A DNA stretch of 64,000 nucleotides from Coptis chinensis (Eukaryota > Streptophyta > Magnoliopsida > Ranunculales > Ranunculaceae): contig CM027377.1 of assembly GCA_015680905.1 (NCBI GenBank), positions 21,228,501-21,292,500 on the forward strand, read 5' to 3'. A model generated the notes under the pieces. The model ran no database searches. It worked only from the letters and a program-made list of their open reading frames with translations, and was not told where the DNA came from. Of the stretch, positions 46,487-59,177 are shown in pieces (the first letter of the stretch is position 1; each line of letters starts with the position of its first letter). The translations under genes and the position numbers were made by a program.

Positions 46487-47755
46487 TGTAGGAACCGTTA
46501 TTTCAGAATGCAAATTTCTACAAACCGCGAAAACCCACGCGCAGCGGAATTAATGGGGTTCACGATTTTGGATAGAAAACATACCTTTTAGAATCAGCTA
46601 AGATGTAATCTCTGAGAATCCAATAGCTATGAATCCGAATCAACAATCAACCCCTTGATCTTCTGTTGTATTCCTTTAGAATAGATTGGACGTTGTGTGG
46701 GCAACGATTTACCAACCCCTTCTTTTTCACAAAGCTAGATCCAATTTTGGATCTATCTTTCCTTGTCTCTCTTTTCAATCCAGAGTGAATAGTTAATTTC
46801 GGCCAAGAGAAAAAGAATTCTATTTATAAGCTACAACAGGGACCATGAGGAGAAATTAGGGTTGGGCCTCCTGACGGGCTTGGGCTTCCCATGTTCGCCT
46901 AGAACACATGGCCCAAGTCCGTAAACAAATGGCTTATTCCACTAAAGGCCATTGTTGCACTACCGCTCTAATCCCAAATTACGTGTCAGCATTTATGGGC
47001 TCCATATTATATGCTCGTTGATCTCTCCATGTTTAATATATCGAATGTCCGTTTATTAAGTCAAGTTACTGACAACTATATTAATCAACTTCTTATGTCC
47101 TTGAGTAGTACTACTCAACCTCATTGTCATGTCGGAATAAATCCACTTGTAGGGTTTACATGGCAATCTTTTTGAGCCCCTCAAGGGGACATCGTCAACC
47201 CAACTTCTTGCGGGTCACAGATTCCTTCTATAATCAACATCACACCTTACATACAATGTCATTACCCAATCCATCGAGTTTGTTGATTCACAAATGAATC
47301 TCACTCATTGATGATTTAAAGCAATGTACAATGCACGTAAGTGCCCGTTATTATATCAAGATTAAAAGGACAAGCATTCATAATAATAGAGGCGTTTGTT
47401 CTCTTTTATAGTCACTATAAAGATAAGCAACCTTACTTGGTCCTGTTCAATACACACAAAGTGTACTAGTGTAATCCTATAGTCAAGATAGACTAATACC
47501 AGATTATACTACAATCGTACTAATGGTTTGTCCAAATCCATCTAGGTTGTGAACGATTACGTATACTTTATAAGGTACTGATGATATGATTTTCTGTGTG
47601 TTCACACCATATCATCTACAACATAAAGTATTAGACACATGCATATAACTAATAACATATATAATATGCATAACATTTGCCCATATGATTCTTATTCAAA
47701 ACATAAATAATTAGAGTTAATACAAAAGTAATGCTTTTAGTATATAACCCTATCA
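46487..47755 (-). mobile_element. Solo LTR, family B, minus orientation, about 1.27 kb
   Basis: Read on the plus strand it starts TGTAGGAACCG and ends AACCCTATCA, the inverse of the copy at 44344. The exact 5-bp repeat ACTCA flanks it (46482-46486 and 47756-47760). Different target duplications at the two copies show two independent insertions. Confidence 0.87.
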
Positions 47756-47760
47756 ACTCA

Positions 47761-48024
47761 GGTTTCAACGCACCATTCAAGAAAACATTTACTTTGCAAC
47801 ATCAGGAGTAATGGTGAATCATCAAGATAGCACACAATGTGGATCTACACTTGATAACGGCCTGTAACAAATAAAGAAAGTCAGCTTAGAAATCTATAAG
47901 TAGAGAGAGATGAGCTACGTAAGGCTTGATTCAAGTTTACCCCGAGAAACTTGATACGTAGGCAACTCTAATTCTAAGAAAGAGTGCAGCCACTTCCTAT
48001 CCATCTCAATCTCAGGTCGTAGAC
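47761..48024. other. Short intergenic stretch
   Basis: Nothing could be recognised between the inverted solo LTR and the truncated Athila-family LTR. Confidence 0.4.
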
Positions 48025-48889
48025 TGATAAGAGCCCAAATTTGTAGTTTTAACCCCTTAACAATATTGCTTTTTGACAAATTATATGATTAATAAGTAAG
48101 AGTTAATACTGTTATCGTGTTCTTATGTATTTCAGGCATTGAAGTCGAATATGTGAAGAAATGTGTCCCTTTTGCGAGATAATGGAGCAAAGGTTGGTTG
48201 CTAAGAAGTTCTATGATTAAAGGCCAAGATTCAAGGAGAAAAAGCATTTTTAAAGCCCAGTCAAAGCTGAAAAGTCAAAGTTAACGCGGGCAGAAATAGC
48301 ACACAAAAGTTAACAGAACTTTTCGCAAGCCGTATCCTTGGACTCATGCCTCGGAATTGGACCTACCATACGTTAACGACCGGCTTGGAACGAGCTTTCT
48401 AATGGTCTAAGCCTTAACCCAATCAAAGGAGCAAAAGTGGATGAAAAAGCTGTTGAAGTCATTTCCAGCTGAAAACCCTTTGTGGACTGAAGTAATGAGG
48501 TTTTGGGCTCGATTTTCCGGCCCAAAACATGGCTCCTAAGCCCATGCACGAAATTGTGGATCTAGCCTCTTCTATATAAAGAGGGCTAAGACTTAACTCT
48601 TAAGTAATTAGTTTTATATCCAAGTAATTAGCTTTAGAACAAGAAATTAGTTTTTAGAATCAAATACTTAGTTTATATTTCAAGTTACTTAGTTAGCTTT
48701 AGTTGTCTTAATTTCATAATTAGTTATTCAAAAACTCAAGTTCTAAATTAGTTTTAATTCAGTTTTAATTCATTTTGAATCTTAGACTATTGTTCAATTA
48801 GATCAATAAAGTAATTATCATTTATTCCATAATGTCTTGTTTTTATTATTCTTATTCCATTAATGATAGTTTAAAGATTCAAGGCTAAA
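48025..48889 (+). mobile_element. Truncated Athila-family LTR
   Basis: The sequence begins TGATAAGAGCCCAAATTTG and follows the 12716 and 26141 LTRs block by block (AACCCCTTA, TTTATGTATTTCAGGC, CCCATGCACGA). It has many substitutions and a longer stretch of repeated TTAGTTT words near 48600-48720. It stops at AAGGCTAAAC, about 890 bases into the family LTR, exactly where the CACTA end begins. The rest of the LTR is presumably beyond the window. Confidence 0.85.
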
Positions 48890-50485
48890 CACTACACCAT
48901 AACATCATATTTGTGACACAGATGTTTTTTCATTTGTGACAACAGATTGGCGTCAGGAACGCTGTGACAGCTGTTTAGCGTCACTAATGGATGAAAACCG
49001 TTAGAAAAAATCAAACAATTACTTGAATTTTTCTTCGGTATATGCTGAAAAGCTTTGTGACAGCATCTAGGCGTTTTAAAGCATGCACGTGGCTAGGTCG
49101 TGCATCGAGTGTTAAATCTCTCTCCTAAATCAGTTCCAAGTTTTATCGACCTCTTCTCCTCCATCAAGCTCGCCTTTTTTCTCCATCACCGTTTTCAACC
49201 CGAAAATACCAGCGCAGCGCAGCCGCCAGCCATAGCCTCCACTAGCAAGTAATTCTCTCTCTCTCTCTGCCACTCTTCTTTTTTCTATCTAACACGCTAC
49301 TTGCTTTTCTTCTCTCTCAACAGTGTTCTAAGTTTTGGTGCGGCTCCATTTGCGAGGAGTAACTTGCACAACAATAGATTCGGTGAGTTTTCTCTCCCTT
49401 TCTCTCTTTCATTTCAGAATTTAAGAAGCCATAACCCCATTTCTACTACTCCTTATAACTTATAACCTTTTTTATTATCTCGCTTTATAACTTAAAATAC
49501 ACTATTAATCATAATAGAAACAAAACTACAATAGTTGAGCTCATATAATATGAAAGATCAGAGATACGGCTTTTGAACAAATGTAGTGGCGAGGTTAACT
49601 TGAGTTCAATCCCCTTTTACTATTTTTGGTAGCATTGTGTTGGCTTGGCAATCAGTATTTTTGACCAACTTATTTTTAAACTATGCCATTGTTAGAATTT
49701 AATCATATGCCCCTTAGTTTTATTCATCAGTCCCTTAATGTTATAATTAATCCAGCCATTAAGCATGTCATTAGCTTGTATGGACTTAGAATCCCTTACT
49801 TGAGAACTGAATTAGAGACTCAAGCATCAAAGAAGAAAATAACAAAAAAAATTGGTACTCGTTGGGATAGCGAAATCTTCTCGATCGCAGGCACTCGGCT
49901 TGGCTTGTTGTTTTATGTTACTATATTCTACAATTGCATCCAATTGGATTGGAGATGAAATTAAATAAAATGGTTCCAGCTTTGTGATATGGATCATTGT
50001 TTTGTATTGTATGTATGTTACTGTAAGTGCTTAATTTGGTTGATTTGCGTGTTTGATATGTCTTAGGGGCAACAACATATATTGTCATTCAATTGATAGT
50101 GTATACCTTTTTCTCTGATGCACCCAATACGTAGCGGATTTCAAATTATCGATACTTTTCTTTAATACTTAGTATAAATATATTTTTACTTTTTGTTCGA
50201 TTTTCTTTAAATCTTAGTGTAAATATATTTACTTTGGTTGCTAGTGCAACTTCCTTGGTCGAACCCAAAATTTCGTCAAGGTGTTTGTTTAGTCTCTTGA
50301 GGACTGGTTTCCAGGTTGTCATTGGTTTTTAGGATATATAGGGTACCTAGCTCTAATGTTATATAGGTATTTTAAGTGGTATGCTTGATTTCAGACTAAG
50401 CACTAACTTGGGACCGGTTTTGAAAAATCACAACGAGCTGGTGCTAATATAAAGTTGTAACATTATTCTTATTTTTTTCTTGCAG

Positions 50486-50556
50486 ATGCTTGAGAAAGCT
50501 CTTGGAGATCTTGGGAATAGTGTAAAGACTTACACAGAAGCTGAGATTCGTGCTAG
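50486..50556 (+). other. Exon-like segment inside the CACTA element
   Basis: TTTTTTCTTGCAG precedes ATGCTTGAG, and GCTAG|GTATGG ends the segment. The 71-base exon encodes MLEKALGDLGNSVKTYTEAE followed by IRA. It has a strong pyrimidine tract and a clear donor. I do not recognise the parent protein. Upstream, 49150-49400 resembles a gene 5' region (CT-rich tract, GCAGCGCAGCCGCCAGCC). This is what a host-gene fragment captured by a CACTA element would look like. Confidence 0.4.
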
Positions 50557-51701
50557 GTATGGTCGTTTCTTCGTTTGGTTCTTTGAACTATTTATTTACA
50601 ATATATAACCTTATTATTTAGTTCTCTGACAATGTGATGGAACTGTTCTTTTGCATTTTGCATAATGGTTATATATGTGGGCATGCTGAAATTATTTGGA
50701 GAAAGGTTTGGCTTGCTTTTAAAACCTTCACCATAAATCTAAGAACTTATAAATCTCAATAGAGTTGTAGAATTGAAAAAACAAACTGGAATCAAAACCC
50801 TTGGTGGATACCAATTAAGGGGAGCATCATGACTTGTAATTATTTTGATTGCCTTAAGTTAGGCTATTATGACCTTGAGTCATCTTTGATTGATCAGTAA
50901 TGCACTATTTAGTCCTACTTTACTGTTTAAGCTCTTGCCTCAGAATTGTACCAAAGCACTATTGTAAGCTATAGTAGCGCTCTCCATTGCTAATACTTGT
51001 GTAGAATGTGTCGAGCCATCTGAGAAGAGTGACTTCATTCTCTGTAGCTCTAATTAGGAAATCAAAGATGACTGACCATTTCATTAACAAGGTTGTTATA
51101 GAATTAAGATACACCTTGTTGTTGTCTGGTAATGTGAGTGTGTTGTTAGCTAGTGTGTGTGTATCGTAACATTTTCAGTACTATTTTAAGACTAATTTGT
51201 TTTTCTTATGACTATTTTTAGACTAATTCATTTCAGTATTAAGTTTTCAGCATATCTCATGTCTTGTCTTTGGTTAGCAATTGATTCAATATACTCAGGT
51301 GAGGTTTATACTTTCTCATCTTTTATTAGTTGATTAATGAAGTTTTCTTCTTACTTTGTGAAGGGCAAGTTTAGAGTTGACAAGTTCTTTTCACTTGGTG
51401 GGAGCTTTGAAGGTGCTTTATTTTTCTTAGACCTTGGATACTTGTGAAGAAGATATACCTTGTAGTTATATATTATTGCACTTTAAAATTGATAAGTGTG
51501 AAAATTATTCGATAATAATTTTGAGAGATATAGAGTAAATCGTGAGTGTTCATCTTTGTGTACTTTGTAGACTATTTTTGAAATGTGAAATGGATTATTT
51601 GGCAATTTTGAGTTATAATGAAATTTTGAGTGTTGAAAGTATACTTGTGTATTTTGTAGATTAATTGCATTGTTTTTTAAATAAGTTGTCTCTTTGACAG
51701 T

Positions 51702-52175
51702 TGTTTCGACCCCCACCTACGTGGCAAACGTCCATTGGTAGGAGTCTCCATTTTATTCGTTTAATCGACAGGGCTAAAGCCCAATTCGCAATATCATGGA
51801 TCAATGTACAGGCCCATTAACTCATGTGAACCTTAGCCACATGGCTTGCCACTAATGTACGTTGATTTATGTCCAAATTCGTTTCTTATCAAAGAGATAA
51901 TTATCAGTTGAAAGTTATAGTATATCACAATTACTCAAGCTACAAGATTACTTGAGCTACAAGGACTCTCTACTCTACCTATATAAAATACCAAACTATT
52001 TTTCATTCAGAACTACGTTCTTGAGACTTGATCCCACTGATAATTTGGGTACGTAGGCAACCGCAAAGGTCTGATCTCATCATTCCCCCGATCACCATCA
52101 TTTTTCTAATTACTTTTCTACGTTCTTCGTCTTTTTCATCAACACTTGGTGTTTTGATAATATTTGGTCGAAATA
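51702..52175 (+). repeat. Tat element 5' LTR
   Basis: The 474-base LTR pairs with 63196-63677. It lacks about ten bases present in the 3' copy that complete a hairpin. CTATATAAAATA near 51980 is the likely element promoter. Confidence 0.93.
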
Positions 52176-52232
52176 TAATTGGCGTCGTCTGCGGTTCTTA
52201 TACTACACCCTCGATCACGTTCTGCGAAAGTT

Positions 52233-54127
52233 ATGACGCATACTCGAAGAGCTCAAGGTCCCGATGTGATTACCGGCGATCATCACTTAACATGATGGTC
52301 AAGGACAACTTGGCCGACAACATAATACCTTCTAATATTGTCGTTCCACCAATCGCCAAATTATTCATTGCGGAGGTTATTGCCCTCGACGATTCTCCAA
52401 GATCGATCGCGGATAATGTAAGTCATATGTCTCGAGAAGCACTTCTTCAAAAGTTAAAGACTGTCCGCAAACAGAATAATTACTACAGGCGTCATCTTAA
52501 ACGACGCGCTCCACTCGCAGATGATGTTGTATCTGTCACACCACAACGTCACACACGCCAACGACATAATAGTGTGTGGGATCGTTTAAGTGGTGAGGAT
52601 GAGATTCGCGATATTCGCAACAACCATCAATGAGTTAATGGGCGACGAATTCCCCGACCTCCGCCGAGAAATCTCCACCCACTTGGTCACGTTCTCGGTA
52701 GGCAAGGTACTGCTAATAATTGTCCGACTGCACCCCACGATCCTACAAATTTTCGGCAAGTCCCGAGGAATTCGAATGGCAAACAGAATAATGATCGCAC
52801 TCATGATGGGAACCATCAATATGGTGAAACACTTCAGCAACGCGGTTCTTATCATTTCGAACATTATCGTACTGAAAGCCCAACGTACCATCCACAATCA
52901 TCTCAACACGGAAACGATGAATCTTCGTCGTTTTCTTCTCGCTCGATTCGGCTCCCATAGGCGCATCATTGACTATGATCACGATCCAACAGGATCTGGA
53001 TCGATGACTCCTCAACGTGTCGGAGAAATAATTAAAAAAGCTCTTCTGGACAGCGATCCTTTTGAATCGACATTAGAAAATCTGGCAGTTGAAGATGGTA
53101 TTTTGGACAAATTTTCCCTCGCCGTCCAAAGGGCTACTCATAACAAAGACTTCAAACAACCAGAGTTTGATCAATATGATGATGTTGAGGGTTTCCCTAT
53201 GCTTCATGTGATTAATTTCACAAACAAACTGGTTTTATCGGGAGGTGATGATGCTTTAAAATGTAAACTTTTCCCTTCTACATTAAAAGGGGAAGCATTG
53301 GTATGGTTTAGCGAATTACCTCCGCGCTCTATTCGTCGATTCAAGGACTTAATCGAAAAGTTTTCAAGGCGTTTTCATCATAATCTCAAAGCGTCAAATG
53401 GAGTCCGAGTTCTTTTCAACATCAAGCAACAACGCGTGAGGAAACTCTCTCAGTAGTTTTATCGGCGTTCCATAAGCCGCAGGCTGAGATTTCTGAGCAA
53501 TCCGATCTAATGGTGGTTTACGCTTTTAAAGAAGCTATCTTGTTTGATAAAGATGGGTTATACAACTCTCTTGTTCGGGATATTCCATCTTCCCGACGTG
53601 CGTTATACCAGCGAGTTCAATAATTTATCAATGTTGAAGACGACACGGCTGCTCGAACTTCTCGTGACAAAGATAATAAAGGAAAAAATTTTAATGATTA
53701 GCGAAATAAATAGAAGAATTCGACTTTTGATCAACAGCAACCCAGTCAGAAGCCTCCGTATAAGAAAGAAGACTCCACGAGCAGGACCGGAAAGCCTTTT
53801 ACTGATTTTGAATTAACTCCGCTTAATACCAAATATGCGGTAGTTTACGACGAAATCAAGGATAAGAGTCTGCTCACTCCGCCGTTTCCCTTGCGTGACG
53901 ACACTAAAACAACTCGCGATAAATCGTTATGGTGCAAATTTCATAATGATTATGGTCATGAGACGGAGAATTGTCGGTCTTTGCGGGGAAGAATTGAAAA
54001 GCTTGTGCAGAATGGGAAACTTGATCAATATGTGCAGAAGAAAGTAACAACTCAAGCTTTAACTATCACTAATCACAATGTCATTGAGGTTGGACATGCC
54101 ATCATTGATTTATTGTCCAATACTTAG
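52233..54127 (+). pseudogene. Tat gag, decayed
   Basis: A likely start at 52233 reads MTHTRRAQGPDV, typical of Tat gag. The capsid core is visible in one frame as LKCKLFPSTLKGEALVWFSE followed by LPPRSIRRFKDLIEKFSRRF at about 53260-53370. The zinc-binding segment WCKFHNDYGHETENCRSLRG lies at about 53930. Frame breaks occur near 52290, 52640, 53440, 53700 and 53815. Confidence 0.8.
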
Positions 54128-54289
54128 AGGAAAACTGCTCATCGTTCTAAAGTCAAATAGCTGTCTAATTTGTACGAAGTTAACGGGATCAATTTCGTGG
54201 AAGGTTTTCGCACGGAGACTATTGAAGATGAACCATTATGTTTCACTGACCAAGATCTAATGGGCGTGCATGTTCCTCATTATGATCTT

Positions 54290-54420
54290 TGTCGTGATAG
54301 CTGCGATATATTTGTATCGTGTACAACGATATAATGATCGACACCGGTAGTTCGGCTAAGCGTCATGTTTTCTCGGGGTGTTATCGCGGTATTCCTTTTA
54401 TTGATAACTTGGTCACCCCG
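54290..54420 (+). pseudogene. Tat protease remnant
   Basis: One frame reads MIDTGSSAK, matching the V-D-x-G-S-S-A active-site motif of Tat proteases. The flanking sequence is out of frame. Confidence 0.65.
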
Positions 54421-54779
54421 AAAATCGCCTATCGTTGGTTTTGATGGTACCGCTACTCATTCGCGTTGGAAAGGTGTCTCTCCGGTCACTCTTCCTTGAG
54501 AAGGAAGTCAATATTGATTTCTTATTGATGGATTGTAAATCCCCTTACAATGTCATCCCCTTAGATTTCTTAACTTGATTTCTTATTGATGGATTGTAAA
54601 TCCCCTTAGATTGGATTCATTATATGGAAGCTGTCGTCTCAACATATCATCAAGCCATCAAGTTCCCATTCAATAAAAAAGTCTGTAAGGTGCCCAGCGA
54701 TCAACTGGCATCTCTAATTTGCCACGATAATGTTCTCGATGATTATAAGAAGTCTGAAGTTGTTAGACGAACTATTCGA

Positions 54780-55960
54780 GTTCCAACGCCGATCAAATAG
54801 CAATTCAACGATCCGGGACCTTGGTTTACTCGCCAATAGAAATGTTGAAGGACCCCCGACAGTCGATCCACTTTTAGAAGTTCAAATTGGCCAACTCCCT
54901 GAAGAGACTACTTTTATTTCAGCCGAACTTCCAGAAGAGGAGAGACAAGAGCTTATTTTGTTATTGCAGAAGAATAATCATGTGTTTGCTTGGCGAATAG
55001 AGCAAATGCCTGGTATAGATCCTTTGGTGGCTTGTCATAAACTCGACATTGATCCTAATGCAAAACTAGTTCGACAAAAGCCCCGAAGGATGGCCCCCGA
55101 TAGAAAGATGAAAGTGAAAGACGAAATCGACCGTCTCTTGTCTGTTAACTTTATAAGGCCTGTGACTTATCCAACATGGATGTCAAATGTTGTCCCAGTG
55201 CCTAAAAAGAACGGCAAATTACGTGTTTGTATCGATTTCACAAATCTCAATAAGGCTTGTCCAGTTCATCCGTATCCATTGCCTCGTATATCTGAAATGG
55301 TCGATGCAACATCTGGTTTTCAGCGTTTGTCTTTTTTGGATGCTTATTCTGGTTATCATTAGATTCCGTTATTCATTGAGGACCAAGAGTTCACTGCATT
55401 CATTCTGGACCAAGGCATTTCATCGTTACCCGGGTAATGCCTTTCGGTTGAAAAAATTTGGAGCCACATATCAAAAGCTAGTCAACACTATTTTTTCGAC
55501 ATACTTGGAAAGGCAATTCGAAGCATACATCGACGACATGGTTGTCAAATCTACGAAGCACCTCGATCATCTTTCGATTTGCAAAAGCTGTTTTTCGATG
55601 AGACTCTCCAATTTCAACATCGCGTTTGAAATCGCTAAGTGTTCTTTCGGTTTATCATCCGGTAAATTCTTAGGATACATGATGACTAGACGCTGAATTG
55701 AAGAAGCAAATCGGATCGATTCGAGCTATCCTTGAAATGCCTTCTCCGGCGTCAAAGAAAGAAATTCAACGACTTACGGACGCTTTGGCTGCCCTAAATC
55801 GCTTTATCTCGGTATTACGATCGATGCCGTCCTTTTTCCAAACATTGAAAAGACGATCAATTTGGCCGGGAAGATCGTGAACTTGCATTTCGTCATTTGA
55901 AAGCATACTTAGTCCAACCTCGGTTCTTACCCGGTCCCAAAGCGGGGCAGCCTATAGGTT
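54780..55960 (+). pseudogene. Tat reverse transcriptase
   Basis: An open frame to 55362 carries KNNHVFAWRIEQMPGIDP, VRQKPRRMAPDRKMKVKDEI, VPKKNGKLRVCIDFTNLNKA and FLDAYSGYH. It is then cut by TAG. The catalytic YIDDMVVKS follows in another frame at about 55530, with GKFLGYM and the connection segment after it. The active-site box is intact, but the frame is broken at least four times. Confidence 0.88.
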
Positions 55961-56760
55961 CGTATTTAGCCATGTGATCATCATGCCGTAAGTGCCGTCT
56001 TATTTGTCAGCGGTGGTGATGGTCGCCCTATATTCTTTGTTAGCAAGACTCTTACAACTGCTTTGAAACAAGATATTCTCAAGTGGAGAAAATTGCATTG
56101 GCTTTGGTTCATCTTTGCCCGACGTCTTAAACCTTATTTCTAGGACGAAGTCGTCAAAGTTTATCTGAGAATAATATCCATCTGCGAAAGCTTTTTCGCA
56201 ATTCGAGGAATCAAATCAAAGCCTCGCGAGAATGGGAAAGTTACCTAAGCGCTTATAACATTGTGTTTGAAACTCGCACAGCTGAGAAAGGACAAGCTTT
56301 GGCTTCGCTAATGGCTGATTTTCCAATTGAGGATATTCTTATGTCTGACGCATTACTAGCCGAAGAGAATGTCGTCGACAACACGCCATTACCTCTCAGG
56401 GACGATGATTTGCCAAACTTATTAGATGTATTTGCTGATTGTTGGATTGTTTACACTGATGGTTCGCATAATAAGTATGGCTCCGGTATTGGGTGTGTAA
56501 TCTTGCAACCGAATGGAGAAAAAATTAAGAAGTCAGTGCGTTTGGGTTTTGACGCTTCAAATAATGAGGTCCGAGAGTACGTCTCATTTTGTGGCTTTGC
56601 GTCTTGCTTCTTCACTTGGGGCGACTAAACTACAATTATTCACGATTCTAAGTTAGTCGCTAGCCGGTTTGGTGGATCATTATGCAGCTTCGTGACAATA
56701 GAATGGCAGCTTATGTGGACTTAATTCATCGGATTGCTTTCGAAATTTTGATTCTATCGG
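55961..56760 (+). pseudogene. Tat RNase H region
   Basis: A shorter decayed stretch is followed by a frame reading WIVYTDGSHNKYGSGIGCVI and SNNEVREY. This is the extra, archaeal-type RNase H domain (YTDGS...) that Tat-group elements carry in addition to the usual retroviral one; the lineage statement is established knowledge. It breaks near 56610. Confidence 0.7.
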
Positions 56761-57370
56761 TATTAAAGCATCAGCGTCATGGCGACGCGCGACATCGCGG
56801 ATTCTCTCGCTTATTTATCCGCGGCGGTTAAGTCGGATAAGCCTCGCCAGATTACCATTGAATTTCGGAAGGAACCGAAGTATCGATCGTCCATCGAGGA
56901 TGTGCGCGATATGTACATCACTTTCGAGTTGTTTTCCATCAAGACATTTTTCGAGGAATCACGTCATGCCAATTTGATATATCTGTCGTGGCGACTTCGA
57001 CTCGAAAGCGCAAACGTGATCTTGATAATCAAGCTATCATTGCGAAAAAAACGCTTTGATCCACAACTTATGCTATCGGATGACCACAATGATCTTGTCA
57101 ATGATATTGTCTCCGGTCCATACCGGCGGCGATCATGAAGCCGACAATGCTCCGAGAGGTTCGATATAGAGCTAAGTTTTCCACTTACACCTTGTGGCGA
57201 AGATGATTGGCGTCTTCCTTATATCACATATTTACATGATCACATCTTGCCTCCCGATCATAAAGTGGGTGATCGTGTCAAAACACGATGCTTGGAAATA
57301 TTGTCTCATATCGACTTGAACTGTCTATTGCAACTTTATCGCAAAGGCATAAGTCTTAACCCTATAGCCG

Positions 57371-58450
57371 TTGTCTCAGAAATTTGAAGGTTTGCTCGTC
57401 CTGGCGGAAATTCATTCAGGCCTATGTGGGAATCACTCCCGGGGGCGAAGTCTCGCTCATAGAGCAATGACACAAGGATACTGGTGGCCGTACATGCAAA
57501 AGGATCCTAAGCGTTTGTCTGAGAAGTGTGTTCCTTGTCAGAAATATGTTAATATGGGAAATCTTCCAGCAACGGAACTTCATCCAATCTTGAGCCCTTG
57601 GCCGTTTGCAAAATGGGGTCTTGACATCGTCGGTCCTCTTCCGAAAGCTCCTGGCAGTGTTCGTTTCTTACTCGTCGCAACTGATTATTTTACCAAGTGG
57701 GCTGAAGCTATGCCTTTAGCCCAGATCCATGCTTCAGATGTTAAAAAATTCTTATGGCGAGACATTGTTTGTCGTTTCGGTATTCCAACATCATTGACTT
57801 CCGACAATGGCAAACAATTTGATGCTGAAGAAATTCAACAATTTTGTTCTGACTTGAAGATTAATCACAATTTCTCGGCACCATACCATCCTCAAGCTAA
57901 TGGACAAGCTGAAGCTACTAACAAATCCATTCTTGCAATGCTCAAGCAACAATTTCAACAGGCCAAAGGAAATTGGGTTAAAGAACTTCCTGCGGTTATG
58001 TGGGCTTATCGAACCATACCTAAACATTCAACTGGATTTTCTCCGTTTAATCTTGCTTTACGATGCAGGCGGTCTTGCCTACAGAGTTGATGACACCAAC
58101 CACACGAACTTCTAGCGTGGAATTGGAGTCGAATGATCAAGCACTTGCTCAAGCCAAAGCATTGATTGATGAGACAAAGAGATGTTGGTCTTCAACGGTT
58201 AATTAATTCGTTATCAAAGGCGATATGAAATGAAAATATGATAAGAAAGTTCGACTTAAAGTGTTTGAGAAAGATGGTGGGTACTCTGTCGAAAGGCGAG
58301 GTTGATAGATTCCGGTAAATTTGGAGAAAACTGGACAGGTCCATAGATCATAGATCGCCCTGCCACTAAAGGATCTTATTTTCTTTGAGATTTAGATGGG
58401 AATGTTCTCGATAAGCCGTGGAATGCGTTTCATCTGCGCAAGTTCTATAA
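57371..58450 (+). pseudogene. Tat integrase
   Basis: This frame is open for 239 residues, the longest in the element. It has the zinc-binding GLCGNHSRGRSLAHR...EKCVPCQ and then WGLDIVGPLPKAPGSVRF, TDYFTKWAEAMPL, TSDNGKQFD and PYHPQANGQAEATNKSI. The D-D-E residues are present. The C-terminal part continues in other frames to about 58450 (WNAFHLRKFY). Confidence 0.9.
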
Positions 58451-58635
58451 GTAGATTTTAGTTGTGTTTTCCGTTATCCTGGAGAGATAAAATAATACAA
58501 TATTTAGTTTGTTTCCAGTTCAGGCATGTATTTTCCGTTGTTATCTTTGCATTTTTTAAGACTCGGTAATCAATAAAGATGCAGTTCTTTCACTTCAGTT
58601 CCAATGGTATGATTTTGGTTTTAGCGAACCTTATA

Positions 58636-59000
58636 ATCGCTACAACAAAATCTGGCGAAATTACCACGTTTAATTTCGTCAGTCTAAGTTGAACGCTTTT
58701 ACGCTCGCTTAGTCGTTACTATCGCTACAACAAAATCTGGCGAAATTACCACGTTTAATTTCGTCAGTCTAAGTTGAACACTTTTACGCTTGCTTAGTCG
58801 TTACTATCGCTACAACAAAATCTGGCGAAATTACCACCGCGTTTAATTTAAATGGGTCTAAAGATGAACGCTTTTATTTCGCTTAGTCGTGACTATCGCT
58901 ACAACAAAATCTGGCGAAATTACCACATTTAATTTCGTCAGTCTAAGTTGAACGCTTTTACGCTCGCTTAGTCGTTACTATCACTACAATCTAATTTTGC
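58636..59000 (+). repeat. 85-bp tandem repeats after Tat integrase
   Basis: Four units begin ATCGCTACAACAAAATCTGG at 58636, 58721, 58806 and 58895, with a worn fifth start at 58980. The third unit is 89 bases and more diverged. Variable tandem repeats at this position are a known feature of Tat-group elements. Confidence 0.95.
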
Positions 59001-59177
59001 AAGCTTAAAGTTAGCATTGGGGGCGTTTTATTCTATTTCGTGTCATCTATATAATTCAACAACATTGTCAGTTTTCCACAGGTATGTTATCTGACATCAC
59101 AATGATATTCAATTGCCAACACATACTTTATTTTATTCAAAAAGAATTTTTAGCTCTATGGTATTACAAACGCAAAA

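Noticed and set aside
44344-47755. The two inverted LTRs as ends of one element
   Set aside because: They are inverted rather than direct and each has its own target duplication.
49683-49958. 91-codon plus-strand frame in the CACTA interior
   Set aside because: It has no recognisable domain, no splice signals placed to join it to the exon at 50486, and ordinary AT-rich composition.
52590-53015. Overlapping frames on both strands in the Tat gag region
   Set aside because: They are out-of-frame shadows of decayed gag; only the LKCKLFPSTLKGEALVWF frame matches the family.
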